Counted from the stretch's first letter, positions 1-8,043 are shown. The stretch is 47,009 nt of DNA from Candidatus Hydrogenedens terephthalaticus JGI OTU-1 (GCA_000493945.1 AWNW01000009.1:1-47009); one strand, 5' to 3'. Numbers and translations: made by a program. The notes: generated by a model not told the origin, from the letters alone.

Positions 1-2
1 GA

Positions 3-359
3 GTGAGTTCAGAACATATAGAAGAAACAGTTGCTAATTTACAAACAGTTCAGGTCCTCTCTTTAGACCATTTTGCCATTTCGGAGGATGACGGAGCCGA
101 GCGGACAAGAGAAATAAATACAGATGCGTTTTATCCTTCTCCAGAAGAGGTAGCTCGTCAAAAGGAATTGCAGGAATTGCTCGTCGAAGCGATTATGAAA
201 CTCCCAGAACAGCAACAAAAAGTGCTCCACCTCTACTATTATGAAGAATTGACATTGAAGGAAATTGGTGAAGTTCTTCAAGTTTCCGAATCACGAGTTT
301 GTCAGATTCATGCTAATGCCATTAAAACATTACGCGAATTAGTAAAGTCATGGGTGTGA
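3..359 (+). CDS. fliA: FliA/SigD-type flagellar sigma factor, C-terminal part (cut by window edge)
   Basis: The last ~118 residues of a sigma-70 family factor of the flagellar (FliA/SigD/WhiG) group. The final ~55 residues form region 4: a LPEQQQKVLHLYYYEELTLKEIGEVL stretch split here as LPEQQQKVLHLYY then a helix-turn-helix with SESRVCQIHANAIKTLREL, which in this family reads the -35 element. The preceding acidic stretch fits the region 3/4 linker. The GTG at position 3 is probably internal, because regions 2 and 3 are missing and must lie upstream of the window. The following genes are flagellar-type, as in many sigD loci. The family assignment is firm; the FliA subtype rests on region 4 plus context. 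Confidence 0.85.
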   Translation: MSSEHIEETVANLQTVQVLSLDHFAISEDDGAERTREINTDAFYPSPEEVARQKELQELLVEAIMKLPEQQQKVLHLYYYEELTLKEIGEVLQVSESRVCQIHANAIKTLRELVKSWV

Positions 360-362
360 TTT

Positions 363-692
363 ATGCCAATGCCTATTGACCCAAATACCGAGATTTTGCG
401 GGCAAATCTCGCAGAACGAATTCAACAAATATCGGATAGGGCTTCCTTATTAGGACAGGTTCGTCAATCATTAAACGAAGAGCAACATCGGGTAGTTGAT
501 GAGACACAGGTAAAAGAGATGCAACAGAAAAGTGAGCAGGTAGAGACAGAACTTAAACGAAAAAATCCTTTTTTAGGTCGCAGAAGGAAGCAACAAAAGG
601 AAGAAAACAAAGAATCATCTTTGAATGAAGAAATTACAGAAACTTATGAAGATACAAAAGATGATGGTTCTCATCTGGATTTGCAAGCATAA
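363..692 (+). CDS. Hypothetical charged helical protein of flagellar operon
   Basis: A 109-residue soluble protein starting 3 bases after the sigma factor stop, so probably translated from the same mRNA. The first ~35 residues (PMPIDPNTEILRANLAERIQ) look like a short ordered segment, followed by a Gln/Glu/Lys-rich helix containing NPFLGRRRKQQ and then an acidic, disordered tail. No signal peptide, membrane segment or enzyme motif is seen. Its position between the sigma factor and a membrane coiled-coil protein suggests a flagellar accessory role, but I do not recognise the family and no function is claimed. Confidence 0.6.
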   Translation: MPMPIDPNTEILRANLAERIQQISDRASLLGQVRQSLNEEQHRVVDETQVKEMQQKSEQVETELKRKNPFLGRRRKQQKEENKESSLNEEITETYEDTKDDGSHLDLQA

Positions 693-723
693 TTTCAAAC
701 ATTGAAAATACGGGTTAATTGTA

Positions 724-1521
724 ATGACATTATTGGTTGTAATTACATGGTTGGGCGTTTTCGTTATCGTGTTGTGCTTATTTTACTATGTGTGGGATGA
801 CCGAAATAAGAGAAAACTTCAGGAGCATCGGCGGGTAGAAATCAGTGAATTAGCCATGGTCTTCCAGACTTTGAGAGATGTGGTTTCGGAACAAAAAATA
901 TTAGCAAAAGAATTCAATGAACAAGTAGAAGAGAAATTATCATTGGTTCGGGGTATTGTAAATGAAGCCCAGAATAAAATGAAGCAAATACAACAAGAAA
1001 TATATGAGCAATCTCAAAAACTAAAAGAATTACAGGAACAAATTGATAGGATTGTCTGTCAAAAAAATGTGTTATCGGGTACTTCTACGAGTGATGTTAA
1101 ATCTATAGGGACGATTTCTGTTATAGAGGCTGAATCTATATGTGAAGAAATAAATGAAAAAATAGAAGATAACAAGAACAAATTACGTGAGATTCCATCA
1201 GAAGAAATTCAAAAAATAAAAGACAAAGAAGATGATGATACTCTAACAAATTTAAGCGAAGAACAAGAAGATATTCGGAATGCATACCGCTCTTTGGTAG
1301 GTTTGTCGGGAAAACAGAGTCAGATAGATGAAGAAAAACCCCACATATCTGTTAGGGACAATATGGATAGAAAGGACGAATTAACTCCTATTCAAAAAAT
1401 GGTACTGGAATACCATAATGCTGGAATGACTACCGGAGAAATTGCTAAAGAATTGGGAAAAACCAAAGGGGAAGTTCGTCTTATTTTAAGTCTTGCGATT
1501 TCTAAAAGTAGTAAAGAATAA
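724..1521 (+). CDS. Membrane-anchored coiled-coil protein with C-terminal HTH-like segment (YlxL/DUF2802-like)
   Basis: A 265-residue protein with one N-terminal membrane segment (about residues 2-23), then a long Lys/Glu/Gln-rich coiled coil (about 35-110), an acidic linker, and a C-terminal helix-turn-helix-like module (TPIQKMVLEYHNAGMTTGEI followed by AKELGKTKGEVRLIL). This layout is that of the small membrane proteins found beside sigD or cheW in flagellar operons (YlxL and DUF2802-type proteins), where the C-terminal module resembles a resolvase-type HTH but is not known to bind DNA. The gene lies 31 bases after the previous one. The role is inferred from layout and neighbourhood only. 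Confidence 0.6.
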   Translation: MTLLVVITWLGVFVIVLCLFYYVWDDRNKRKLQEHRRVEISELAMVFQTLRDVVSEQKILAKEFNEQVEEKLSLVRGIVNEAQNKMKQIQQEIYEQSQKLKELQEQIDRIVCQKNVLSGTSTSDVKSIGTISVIEAESICEEINEKIEDNKNKLREIPSEEIQKIKDKEDDDTLTNLSEEQEDIRNAYRSLVGLSGKQSQIDEEKPHISVRDNMDRKDELTPIQKMVLEYHNAGMTTGEIAKELGKTKGEVRLILSLAISKSSKE

Positions 1522-1566
1522 TAAAAAGCAAAAAAAATTATTTAGATTGTTTTTCAGGTATTAAAA

Positions 1567-2778
1567 ATGCTGAACGAAATACCGATTACTCCGTTGAACA
1601 ATACATCACCTCTGTATGCGTGGATAAAAAATTTTGAAAATGATGTGATACAGGGTATGGTCCGTAGTGGTAATGATGGAAAATGGGTTGACTGGAAAGG
1701 TGTTCGTGTGCCTTTGCCTAAAGATGTAGAATTGGATGAAGGGACCTGGATTCAAATCCGAATTTTATCTGCACCCCGTGGATATGAAATGAAAATTGAG
1801 TTAATGAAAGAACCTGTAACAGACACTTTACCCAAACAAGTCCCCGATATGTCCTTACAGAAACCGATTGATTTTTCAGATAAAAATAGTGTTATTCAAG
1901 AACTTGTTCAAAAGATTATGAACCAGAATCCTGAACTGGTAGGTAAGACAGATTTTATAGTTAAACTGTTTAATGAGTGGTTTAGTGAAGAGAATACAGT
2001 AAATCAGTTACTTTTCCGTATAAATAAGATTGTTCAGGAAGCCATAGATAAAGGGATTTTGGACTTTTCATGGTCAAAAATATTTCCTGAATATATTACT
2101 TTCTCCTCAGGTTGGAAGATAGATTGGCAGGTTATAAGTAATTATTTAAAACAACAGATGCAATTTGTAATTTTTGAAAGACAATTATTCAAGGAAAAAG
2201 ATGTAGATATAGGTATCCAAAAATCTATTATAGAATTGAAAGAATATCGTGTTCTTCAAACGCTATTAAAAGATGAAATGTTTGTTAGTTTTCTCAAAAG
2301 TAAGGGGTATTACCAGGAATTTCAAAAAACACTGGATTCTCTTTTCTCAAAACTTACAACCAATCAAATATTAAATTTAAATAATATCCAGTATAATTAT
2401 CTTGTTTTTGAACTACCTTTCAATATTCAGGATGGGTTTTCTCGTGTTTGTATTCATATTTTATATTCAAAAAAAGATGAGCGTGCAAGAGATAAAAAAA
2501 CTCAATACGCTATCATTGCTTTTGATATAGAACTTGTTAATGTTGGAAAAATGTGGATAGAACTTCGCTGGTTGGAAGAAACATTAGAATGTTTGTTTAA
2601 GATAGCAGAAGAAAAAACACAAAAGGTATGCAATCAATTCTTAAATGAGTTGGAAGATAGTTTTAAGTCATTAGGGTTGAAAAATGTAAATATCCGTGTT
2701 CATAATTGGGATGGAAATCGCATAAAGAGTGTATTTTCACTCCTGGAATCTGTTGAAAATAAGGGTTGGTCTGTATGA
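1567..2778 (+). CDS. FliK-like flagellar hook-length-control domain protein (YlqG-like)
   Basis: A 403-residue protein. The N-terminal ~90 residues contain a beta-rich segment (GKWVDWKGVRVPLPKDVELD), the middle is helical, and the C-terminal ~130 residues look like the FliK C-terminal domain: a beta strand with YLVFELPFNIQDGFSRVCIH, then a strand around GKMWIELRWLEETLECLFKI, and a terminal helix-strand (LGLKNVNIRV). FliK measures hook length and triggers the export-substrate switch by contacting FlhB. The next gene is a stand-alone FlhB C-domain and overlaps it by 4 bases, the same pairing as ylqG-ylqH in Bacillus. The sequence is divergent, so FliK-like is a domain-level call. Confidence 0.6.
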   Translation: MLNEIPITPLNNTSPLYAWIKNFENDVIQGMVRSGNDGKWVDWKGVRVPLPKDVELDEGTWIQIRILSAPRGYEMKIELMKEPVTDTLPKQVPDMSLQKPIDFSDKNSVIQELVQKIMNQNPELVGKTDFIVKLFNEWFSEENTVNQLLFRINKIVQEAIDKGILDFSWSKIFPEYITFSSGWKIDWQVISNYLKQQMQFVIFERQLFKEKDVDIGIQKSIIELKEYRVLQTLLKDEMFVSFLKSKGYYQEFQKTLDSLFSKLTTNQILNLNNIQYNYLVFELPFNIQDGFSRVCIHILYSKKDERARDKKTQYAIIAFDIELVNVGKMWIELRWLEETLECLFKIAEEKTQKVCNQFLNELEDSFKSLGLKNVNIRVHNWDGNRIKSVFSLLESVENKGWSV

Positions 2779-3077
2779 ATACCGATGAGATGAACGATAA
2801 GGGTAAATCGGATTTGCACATTAAAAAAGCAGTTGCTTTGAAGTATGAAATGCATAAGGACAATGCTCCTCGTGTTATTGCAAAAGGAGAACGATTAACC
2901 GCAGAGAAAATAATTGCACTTGCCCGTGAAAAAGGTATTTTTATTCATGAAGACCCGGAACTTGTGGCTTTGCTATCCAGAATTGATGTGGGGGCAGAAA
3001 TCCCTGAAGTTTTATATCGTGCAGTAGCGGAAGTCCTTGCATTTGTGTTTCGATTAAATCAAAAGGTGGGCAGATAA
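2775..3077 (+). CDS. Stand-alone FlhB C-terminal-domain protein (FlhX/YlqH-like)
   Basis: A 100-residue protein matching the cytoplasmic domain of FlhB/EscU export-switch proteins: AVALKYEMHKDNAPRVIAKG, then ALAREKGIFIHEDPELVALL and VLYRAVAEVLAFVFRL. The autocleavage loop Asn-Pro-Thr-His of true FlhB is absent because the protein begins just after that point. The start is placed at ATG 2775, which overlaps the upstream TGA in an ATGA, indicating translational coupling; an upstream TTG at 2766 is less likely. Such FlhX proteins can partly replace the cleaved FlhB C-domain in some bacteria. It is the last gene of the flagellar run and converges on ispF with a 5-base gap. Confidence 0.88.
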   Translation: MNTDEMNDKGKSDLHIKKAVALKYEMHKDNAPRVIAKGERLTAEKIIALAREKGIFIHEDPELVALLSRIDVGAEIPEVLYRAVAEVLAFVFRLNQKVGR

Positions 3078-3082
3078 ATTAG

Positions 3083-3586
3083 TTATACATCTCTACTCTG
3101 GGATAGAAGTACAACTACAAAGCAGGATATGGCTTCCTCTTTTCCCTCAGGTCCGACGCCTTCATTTGTTTTGGCTTTTACTGAAATGCAATTAACTGGA
3201 ACTTCAAGAATCTGGCTTAGTGTTTCTCTTATGTTTATAATATAAGATTTTAATTTAGGTTTCTCTGCGATAATTGTGGAATCTAAATTAACGATATGCC
3301 ACCCTTGCTGTTTAATAAGTTTTATTGTCTGTTGTAGTAGTATTTTACTGTCAATGTCTTTATATTGTGGATCGGTATCCGGAAAATGAACGCCAATATC
3401 TCCTAAGGCAAGTGAACCCAAGATGGCATCTATTATGGCATGAATTAACACATCAGCATCGGAATGACCCAAAAGCCCTTTATCGTGGGGAATGGTAATT
3501 CCTCCAAGGATTAAGTTTCTCCCTTCGACTAAACGGTGTAAATCATATCCAATACCAATACGATATATTGTATTATGATTCGTCAT
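3083..3586 (-). CDS. ispF: 2-C-methyl-D-erythritol 2,4-cyclodiphosphate synthase
   Basis: IspF converts CDP-methylerythritol 2-phosphate to the cyclic diphosphate in the MEP isoprenoid pathway. The 167 residues match the family length. Diagnostic segments: GIGYDLHRLVEGRNLILGG with the metal-binding Asp and His, LGHSDADVLIHAIIDA with the further metal His, the FPDTD motif, and AKTNEGVGPEGKEEAISC near the C-terminus. The gene overlaps the 3' end of ispD by 14 bases and is the last gene of a yacL-like/ispD/ispF operon read on the minus strand. Confidence 0.97.
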   Translation of the reverse strand: MTNHNTIYRIGIGYDLHRLVEGRNLILGGITIPHDKGLLGHSDADVLIHAIIDAILGSLALGDIGVHFPDTDPQYKDIDSKILLQQTIKLIKQQGWHIVNLDSTIIAEKPKLKSYIINIRETLSQILEVPVNCISVKAKTNEGVGPEGKEEAISCFVVVLLSQSRDV

Positions 3587-4271
3587 TTTGAATTGTTCTC
3601 AATAGATATTCGCTTAAACCAATATCAAAAGGTAGTGTTATTTTTATATTAATTGGGTCACCAATGACAATAGCGACATTATTTCCCATCTGCTGGACTA
3701 ATGTGGCGTCATCCGTAAACATCAATCCTTTTTGCTTTGCTATTTCGTGTGTAGAAATTATAATTTCTTTACGAAATGTTTGGGGGGTTTGACATTCATA
3801 GATATATTTTCTATTGGGTGTGTTTTTCAGAAAGAGATGTTCATCTACTTCTAATATGGTATTTGTAGAAGGGATGGCAACTGTGGCAGAGCCAACTGTT
3901 TTTGCTTTTTCAATGGAATCGTAAACACATTGAAGCGGAACAAAGGGACGGGCACAATCGTGTATTACAACAATTTCTGTCCTTTCATTTACATGTTGTA
4001 ATCCATTATAAACAGAAAATTGTCGTTCATGCCCTCCCTCAACAAATATGCAGGGCGGAAGACCAAACTTCTGGATAACTTCTTTATTAAAAGTATCAAT
4101 ACATACAGGAGGTGCCACCACGATAGGAGGTGCCACCCACTCCAATTTGAGCAATCGTTTTAATGTCCAGTAGAGAATAGGTTTGCCTGCGATAGGAACG
4201 AGTGCTTTTGGAATGCCTTTTCCTAATCGGCTTCCGAAACCGCCTGCGGGTATGATTAATTGAGCATTCAT
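3573..4271 (-). CDS. ispD: 2-C-methyl-D-erythritol 4-phosphate cytidylyltransferase
   Basis: IspD transfers CMP from CTP to methylerythritol 4-phosphate, the step before the IspE and IspF reactions. It is 232 residues, the normal length. The nucleotide-binding loop is IIPAGGFGSRLGKGIPKALV, followed by GKPILYWTLKRLL; DCARPFV carries the metal-binding Asp-x-Ala-Arg, and ECQTPQTFRKE is the usual core segment. A small oddity is VAPPIVVAPPV at about residues 46-56, encoded by a partial 15-base tandem duplication. The start ATG overlaps the stop of the PIN-TRAM gene (ATGA at 4271-4268), so the two are probably coupled. Confidence 0.97.
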   Translation of the reverse strand: MNAQLIIPAGGFGSRLGKGIPKALVPIAGKPILYWTLKRLLKLEWVAPPIVVAPPVCIDTFNKEVIQKFGLPPCIFVEGGHERQFSVYNGLQHVNERTEIVVIHDCARPFVPLQCVYDSIEKAKTVGSATVAIPSTNTILEVDEHLFLKNTPNRKYIYECQTPQTFRKEIIISTHEIAKQKGLMFTDDATLVQQMGNNVAIVIGDPINIKITLPFDIGLSEYLLRTIQNDES

Positions 4272-5323
4272 GATACTAACGATTGAAAACGAGTAAAAAT
4301 CATTCTTCCGGCTGATGTTTGAAGGATACTTGTGACAATCACATTAATGGTATGTCCCAGATAAGGTTTCCCTCCATCAATGACTACCATGGTTCCATCA
4401 TCTAAATAACCGATTCCCTGCCCTGTTTCTTTACCCTCTTTAATCACTTTGATTTCCATTTGTTCGTCGGGTAAAAGTATTGGCTTTAAGGCATTGGCTA
4501 AATCATTTACATTCAGGACACGAACACCTTCAATTTGTGCTACTTTATTTAAATTAAAATCTGTTGTCAAAATAGGAGCATGATATTTTTTGGCAAGCGT
4601 AACTAACTTGGCATCAACCTCGCGGACATCTTTCGGATTTTCTTCGATAATTTCTATTTGACAATCCATTTGGGTATCTTGCAAAGATTTTAATACATCT
4701 AAACCCCGTCTTCCCTTTGCTCTTCTAAGAATATCTGTTGAATCTGCAATATTTTGAAGTTCCCGTAAAACAAATCGAGGAACAAGAAGCGTTCCTTCCA
4801 GAAATCCACTTTTACAAATGTCAGCAATTCGACCATCAATAAGAATACTTGTATCTATGATTTTTACATTACTAAAATTTGTTCCTTTTTTCTGAACTGC
4901 ACTAATAAGAGATTCCCAATTAGAAGCACGGGTTAATCCTAAAACAATTCCGATGAACCCAAAAATAAGCACCAGAGAAACCATGACAAAGATACGGAGT
5001 GTAAGTTCTGCTTGAGGTGCCCAGAAAAAGATGTATTGTCCAATGAAATAACCTGCGACCATTGCAAGAACAATTGCGACCAGTGCAGGAGCGATTCGTT
5101 CATAAATTTCCTGGGTGATAAATTGAATTGCTAACAAAATAGCGGTAGCAATTATTGCCCCTGTTATACCACCAATAGGTACCCATAATCTTTGCGGAAT
5201 TCCCCAAATGCGTATATTTGTATTTACTGTATCGCTGAACTCCCCGGTAAGGTAATATGCCCACATAATACCCATAACAATACATGCAAGCACAAAAAAT
5301 GCCTTTACTAATTTAATAACCAT
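4268..5323 (-). CDS. PIN and TRAM domain integral membrane protein (YacL family)
   Basis: A 351-residue protein of the YacL type. Four membrane segments lie in about residues 5-135. A PIN nuclease-like domain follows (about 155-270) starting at VKIIDTSILIDGRIADI, with further acidic residues at VDAKLVTLAKKY and ILTTDFNLNKVA. A TRAM RNA-binding-type domain closes the protein (EMEIKVIKEGKETGQGIGYL, then MVVIDGGKPYLGHTINV). The family is thought to be a membrane-tethered RNase or RNA-binding protein, though its substrate is poorly known. In Bacillus it also sits just upstream of ispD-ispF, so this gene order is conserved. Confidence 0.93.
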   Translation of the reverse strand: MVIKLVKAFFVLACIVMGIMWAYYLTGEFSDTVNTNIRIWGIPQRLWVPIGGITGAIIATAILLAIQFITQEIYERIAPALVAIVLAMVAGYFIGQYIFFWAPQAELTLRIFVMVSLVLIFGFIGIVLGLTRASNWESLISAVQKKGTNFSNVKIIDTSILIDGRIADICKSGFLEGTLLVPRFVLRELQNIADSTDILRRAKGRRGLDVLKSLQDTQMDCQIEIIEENPKDVREVDAKLVTLAKKYHAPILTTDFNLNKVAQIEGVRVLNVNDLANALKPILLPDEQMEIKVIKEGKETGQGIGYLDDGTMVVIDGGKPYLGHTINVIVTSILQTSAGRMIFTRFQSLVS

Positions 5324-5352
5324 AAATAAAACCTCTCTTATATATTTTTATA

Positions 5353-5381
5353 ATTTTATCTTATTTTACTTTGTTTATCAA
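5353..5381 (-). promoter_or_regulatory. Candidate sigma-70 promoter for the PIN-TRAM/ispD/ispF operon
   Basis: On the minus strand, TTGATA (5381-5376) and TAAAAT (5358-5353) are separated by 17 bases and lie about 30 bases upstream of the PIN-TRAM start codon at 5323. Five of six bases match the consensus in each box. No experimental support. Confidence 0.5.
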
Positions 5382-5453
5382 ATACACCTTTCTGCAAAAA
5401 CTTATTATTAAATCACGAAGTCCCCAAGAGGTTTTATTTAATGCATTGATAAA

Positions 5454-6272
5454 TCATTCGAGACGCAAAATAATTTCTTTTACCAAACTTCTTAATTTAG
5501 GTTCGATTTTTTGAGCCGTGGCGATAATATGTTCGATATTCGCAGGTTGAAGTGCTTCGGGAAAGCATTCATCTGTAATGGCGGAAAATCCCAATACTTT
5601 TAAGCCAGAATGAACGGCAACGATAACTTCGGGAACTGTACTCATTCCCACAGCATCGGCTCCTATAGCTCGCAAAAAGCGGTATTCTGCCCGTGTTTCT
5701 AAACAGGGTCCTGCAACACCGACATAAACGCCTTTGTATATAGGAATTTTCAAATCAAGAGCAGTCTGTTCTGCCAATTGGATTAAGTCCTTTGAGTAAG
5801 GTTCGCTCATATCCGGAAAACGGGGACCTAAAGTATCATCATTAGGACCTATCAAAGGGTTATCACCCATAAGATTGATATGGTCTGTTATAATCATCAA
5901 ATCTCCTGCTTTAAATAGCGGATTCATGCCGCCTGCTGCATTGGATATAATAAGCGTTTTTACACCCATTGCCTTAGCAACACGGACCGGAAATGTAACT
6001 TGTTGTAAAGTAAATCCTTCGTAATAATGAAATCTCCCTGATAAAGCAAGAACCTTTTTTCCGGATAGTTCTCCAATAATAAACTCGCCTCCGTGAAGAG
6101 AATCATCCGGGAAATAGGGTATGTCTTGATAAGGGATAATAACTTCGCTCTGAATTATCTCTTTTAATGTTCCTAACCCTGTACCCAGAATAATTCCTAC
6201 GGATGGTTCTGTAGAAATAGATTTGCGAATTGCATCAACGGATTCTTGAATTTGCTCTCGTAACATTTTCAT
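5454..6272 (-). CDS. Purine nucleoside phosphorylase, trimeric class
   Basis: Cleaves purine nucleosides with phosphate to free base and ribose 1-phosphate (purine salvage). The phosphate loop is GIILGTGLG; LSGRFHYYEG, ISNAAGGMNP, GPCLETRAEYRFLRAIGADA and GMSTVPEVIVAVHSG are signatures of the low-molecular-weight trimeric PNP group (PunA/DeoD2/XapA type). I place the start at ATG 6272, giving 272 residues: GGAGAG lies 7 bases upstream, the usual family length results, and it clears the upstream DUF167 gene, whereas a longer reading from 6344 would overlap that gene by 56 bases. Likely co-transcribed with DUF167 (16-base gap). Confidence 0.95.
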   Translation of the reverse strand: MKMLREQIQESVDAIRKSISTEPSVGIILGTGLGTLKEIIQSEVIIPYQDIPYFPDDSLHGGEFIIGELSGKKVLALSGRFHYYEGFTLQQVTFPVRVAKAMGVKTLIISNAAGGMNPLFKAGDLMIITDHINLMGDNPLIGPNDDTLGPRFPDMSEPYSKDLIQLAEQTALDLKIPIYKGVYVGVAGPCLETRAEYRFLRAIGADAVGMSTVPEVIVAVHSGLKVLGFSAITDECFPEALQPANIEHIIATAQKIEPKLRSLVKEIILRLE

Positions 6273-6288
6273 TTTTTCTCTCCACAGT

Positions 6289-6579
6289 TTATTTTTTATC
6301 TTTAAGTTCATTACATTTCTTGACAAATTGTAATTTAAATTCATCGGGTATTTCTAATAATTTTATTTTGCTGGTTATACCCTGAACAATGTGAATTTCT
6401 TTTTTATTTATTTTCAGCCAATCTGAAATTATGTCTATCAATTTTTCATTGGCTTTTCCTTTTTCAGGAGGAGCGTTCACATGAATATGTAAAGAGCCAT
6501 CTTCCTTTATTTTGATAGAATCAGAATGTGCATTGGGCGATATGTGAACCTTAAATTTGTATGTAGGATTGGATTTCAT
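6289..6579 (-). CDS. DUF167 (YggU) family protein
   Basis: A 96-residue protein of the widespread DUF167/YggU family. The segments VHISPNAHSDSIKIKEDGSL, HVNAPPEKGKANEKLIDII and HIVQGITSKIKLLEI are the characteristic core, with the PPEKGKANE turn as the family hallmark. No catalytic function is known; structures show a small alpha/beta fold. It precedes the purine nucleoside phosphorylase by 16 bases on the same strand and is probably in its operon. No signal or membrane segment. Confidence 0.93.
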   Translation of the reverse strand: MKSNPTYKFKVHISPNAHSDSIKIKEDGSLHIHVNAPPEKGKANEKLIDIISDWLKINKKEIHIVQGITSKIKLLEIPDEFKLQFVKKCNELKDKK

Positions 6580-6636
6580 ATTGGTTTTTTGTAGTATGTT
6601 CGGTTATTTTAAATTTTAAAGATTATTCAAACAGAT

Positions 6637-6725
6637 AAAAAAATAGGGAGCCTTGTTGCTGGGTTATAATAAAATATATAAGAACCAAAAAAGGTATTAT
6701 AAAACCCTTATCAAACAAGACTCCC
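6637..6725 (-). terminator. Long structured hairpin with U-tract, likely terminator of the small LIM-like gene
   Basis: On the minus strand GGGAGTCTTGTT (6725-6714) pairs with AACAAGGCTCCC (6657-6646): 12 pairs including one G-U. Seven T follow within two bases (6643-6637). The 56-base loop is not simple: a second helix can form between the GGGTT/ATAAT segments (about 6707-6696) and ATTATAACCC (6670-6661), with a two-base bulge. It starts 44 bases after the stop of the 69-residue gene. A terminator is the simplest reading; a structured 3' UTR or small RNA ending here is possible. Confidence 0.6.
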
Positions 6726-6768
6726 ATCAAGAGCACAAGAGGATAATTCAATTGTAAAGTTTGCCCCG

Positions 6769-6978
6769 CTATGAATTCCGTTTTTGAACAGACACATTGC
6801 TTGTTTTTATGGAACCATACGCAGGAGTTGCTGTTGTAGAAGTAGTCATTTCTGGCATTTCTCCAAAATACTCTTCATAGCATCCGACATGCCAGTATTC
6901 TCCTTCTATCTCCACAGCTTCATCAAACTGAAACTCAATGTCCTCTATGTACTCATTACAAAGAGCACAGCGTTTCAT
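6769..6978 (-). CDS. Small protein with one LIM-like zinc finger
   Basis: A 69-residue protein whose first half carries Cys4-x2-Cys7 and His30-x2-Cys33 (MKRCALCNEYIEDIEF and EYWHVGCYEEYFGEM). A C-x2-C-x22-H-x2-C arrangement is that of the first zinc site of a LIM domain. The C-terminal ~30 residues are Thr/Ser/Ala-rich and look disordered. The start is set at ATG 6978 with GAGGTG 6 bases upstream; a GTG three codons earlier overlaps that ribosome site. The gene stands alone with its own promoter (7134-7162) and hairpin terminator. Zinc binding is inferred from the motif; the partner and role are unknown. Confidence 0.65.
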   Translation of the reverse strand: MKRCALCNEYIEDIEFQFDEAVEIEGEYWHVGCYEEYFGEMPEMTTSTTATPAYGSIKTSNVSVQKRNS

Positions 6979-7133
6979 TTTATTCACCTCGCTTTCTCAT
7001 ACAAGTTAAGGTTTAATATTATTATATAATGTAAACGAAAAAAAGTCTCAAAAAATTTTCTAATTTTAAGTCTTTATAAAACGAACCTCACTACCTTGTT
7101 GATATACACAGGTCCATAGGGTTGTTTTATATA

Positions 7134-7162
7134 GTTATACCATATTTAATCCTGAAAGTCAA
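7134..7162 (-). promoter_or_regulatory. Sigma-70 promoter upstream of the LIM-like gene
   Basis: On the minus strand TTGACT (7162-7157), 17 bases, TATAAC (7139-7134): five of six matches in each box at the ideal spacing. Transcription would begin near 7127, leaving a 5' leader of about 150 bases before the start codon at 6978. The leader is AT-rich with only weak pairing (GGACCT with AGGTTC), so no riboswitch is claimed. The rest of the 6979-7278 gap holds nothing else I recognise. Confidence 0.6.
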
Positions 7163-7278
7163 GTAAAAATTCGATTAAAACAAAAAAATAACAAAAAATA
7201 TAAGTCATTATTTTTCAATAGTTTATATGTCTGTAAATTTCTTTATAGTATTTTTTTTGTTTTTATTATTAAGTTTTT

Positions 7279-8043
7279 TTATAAATTAAAAACTTTTTTT
7301 GCATTTTTTGTGGTAGTTTTTGCTATTTCTAATTCTGAAATTTTCAGGTATTCGGCAAGTGCAGAAAGCACAAGAGTGATGTTGGAAGGGACATTGCGAA
7401 TACCTGATTGACCTGCGGGAGGTATATCCGGGCTATCTGTTTCAACCAATAAATAATCTGGATAAATTTGATTTAAAATTTTTTCTCTTTTTGAACTATA
7501 CCTGTATGTAATACCACAACCCAGAGAGAAAAAAATTCTATGAGGAATTAATTGTTCGACTATTTCGGGACTCCCTTTGAAAGCATGAATAATTCCCCCT
7601 CGTTCGGGCATACCTATTTTGTTTATAATTCCTGTAAGTTGAGAGAAGGCTCCCCGACAATGGATAATCACAGGGAGATTAATTTCTTTTGCGATTTCTA
7701 ATTGACGGATAAAAAATTTTTCTTGCAATTCATAAGGGGGATTATCAATTTTCAAATCCAAACCAATTTCGCCAATGGCTACAATTTTATTTGCCGAATC
7801 GGTTAAGAGACGATTTAAATCGTTAAAATAGTCCTCTTTTAAATACCAGGGATGAATACCCCATGTGCATTCAATTTCAGGATATTGTTGGGAGAGCCAC
7901 AGTGATTTTTCCCATTGTTCAGGTATTACAGAAGAAGTGATTAATTTTATTACCCCTGCAGATTTTGCACTTTTTAGAACATCTTCTAAATCATTACAAA
8001 ATTCATCTGCTTCTAAATGGCAGTGGACATCAATAATTTCCAT
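7279..8043 (-). CDS. TatD family metal-dependent hydrolase
   Basis: A 254-residue TIM-barrel amidohydrolase of the TatD DNase family. Metal ligands are visible in order: MEIIDVHCHLE (His7, His9), IVAIGEIGLDL (Glu), LPVIIHCRGA (His), GIIHAFKG (His) and LVETDSPDIPP (Asp). TatD proteins are 3'-5' exonucleases and may also act on D-aminoacyl-tRNA or in DNA repair. The start at 8043 has GAGGGAT upstream. It is read alone on the minus strand and diverges from the glycosidase-like gene at 8155. The C-terminal ~15 residues are Lys/Thr-rich. Family confident; substrate not. Confidence 0.93.
   Translation of the reverse strand: MEIIDVHCHLEADEFCNDLEDVLKSAKSAGVIKLITSSVIPEQWEKSLWLSQQYPEIECTWGIHPWYLKEDYFNDLNRLLTDSANKIVAIGEIGLDLKIDNPPYELQEKFFIRQLEIAKEINLPVIIHCRGAFSQLTGIINKIGMPERGGIIHAFKGSPEIVEQLIPHRIFFSLGCGITYRYSSKREKILNQIYPDYLLVETDSPDIPPAGQSGIRNVPSNITLVLSALAEYLKISELEIAKTTTKNAKKVFNL

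Noticed and set aside
6979..7127. A riboswitch in the leader of the LIM-like gene
   Set aside because: Only one weak six-base pairing (GGACCT/AGGTTC) was found, and no known aptamer core was recognised.
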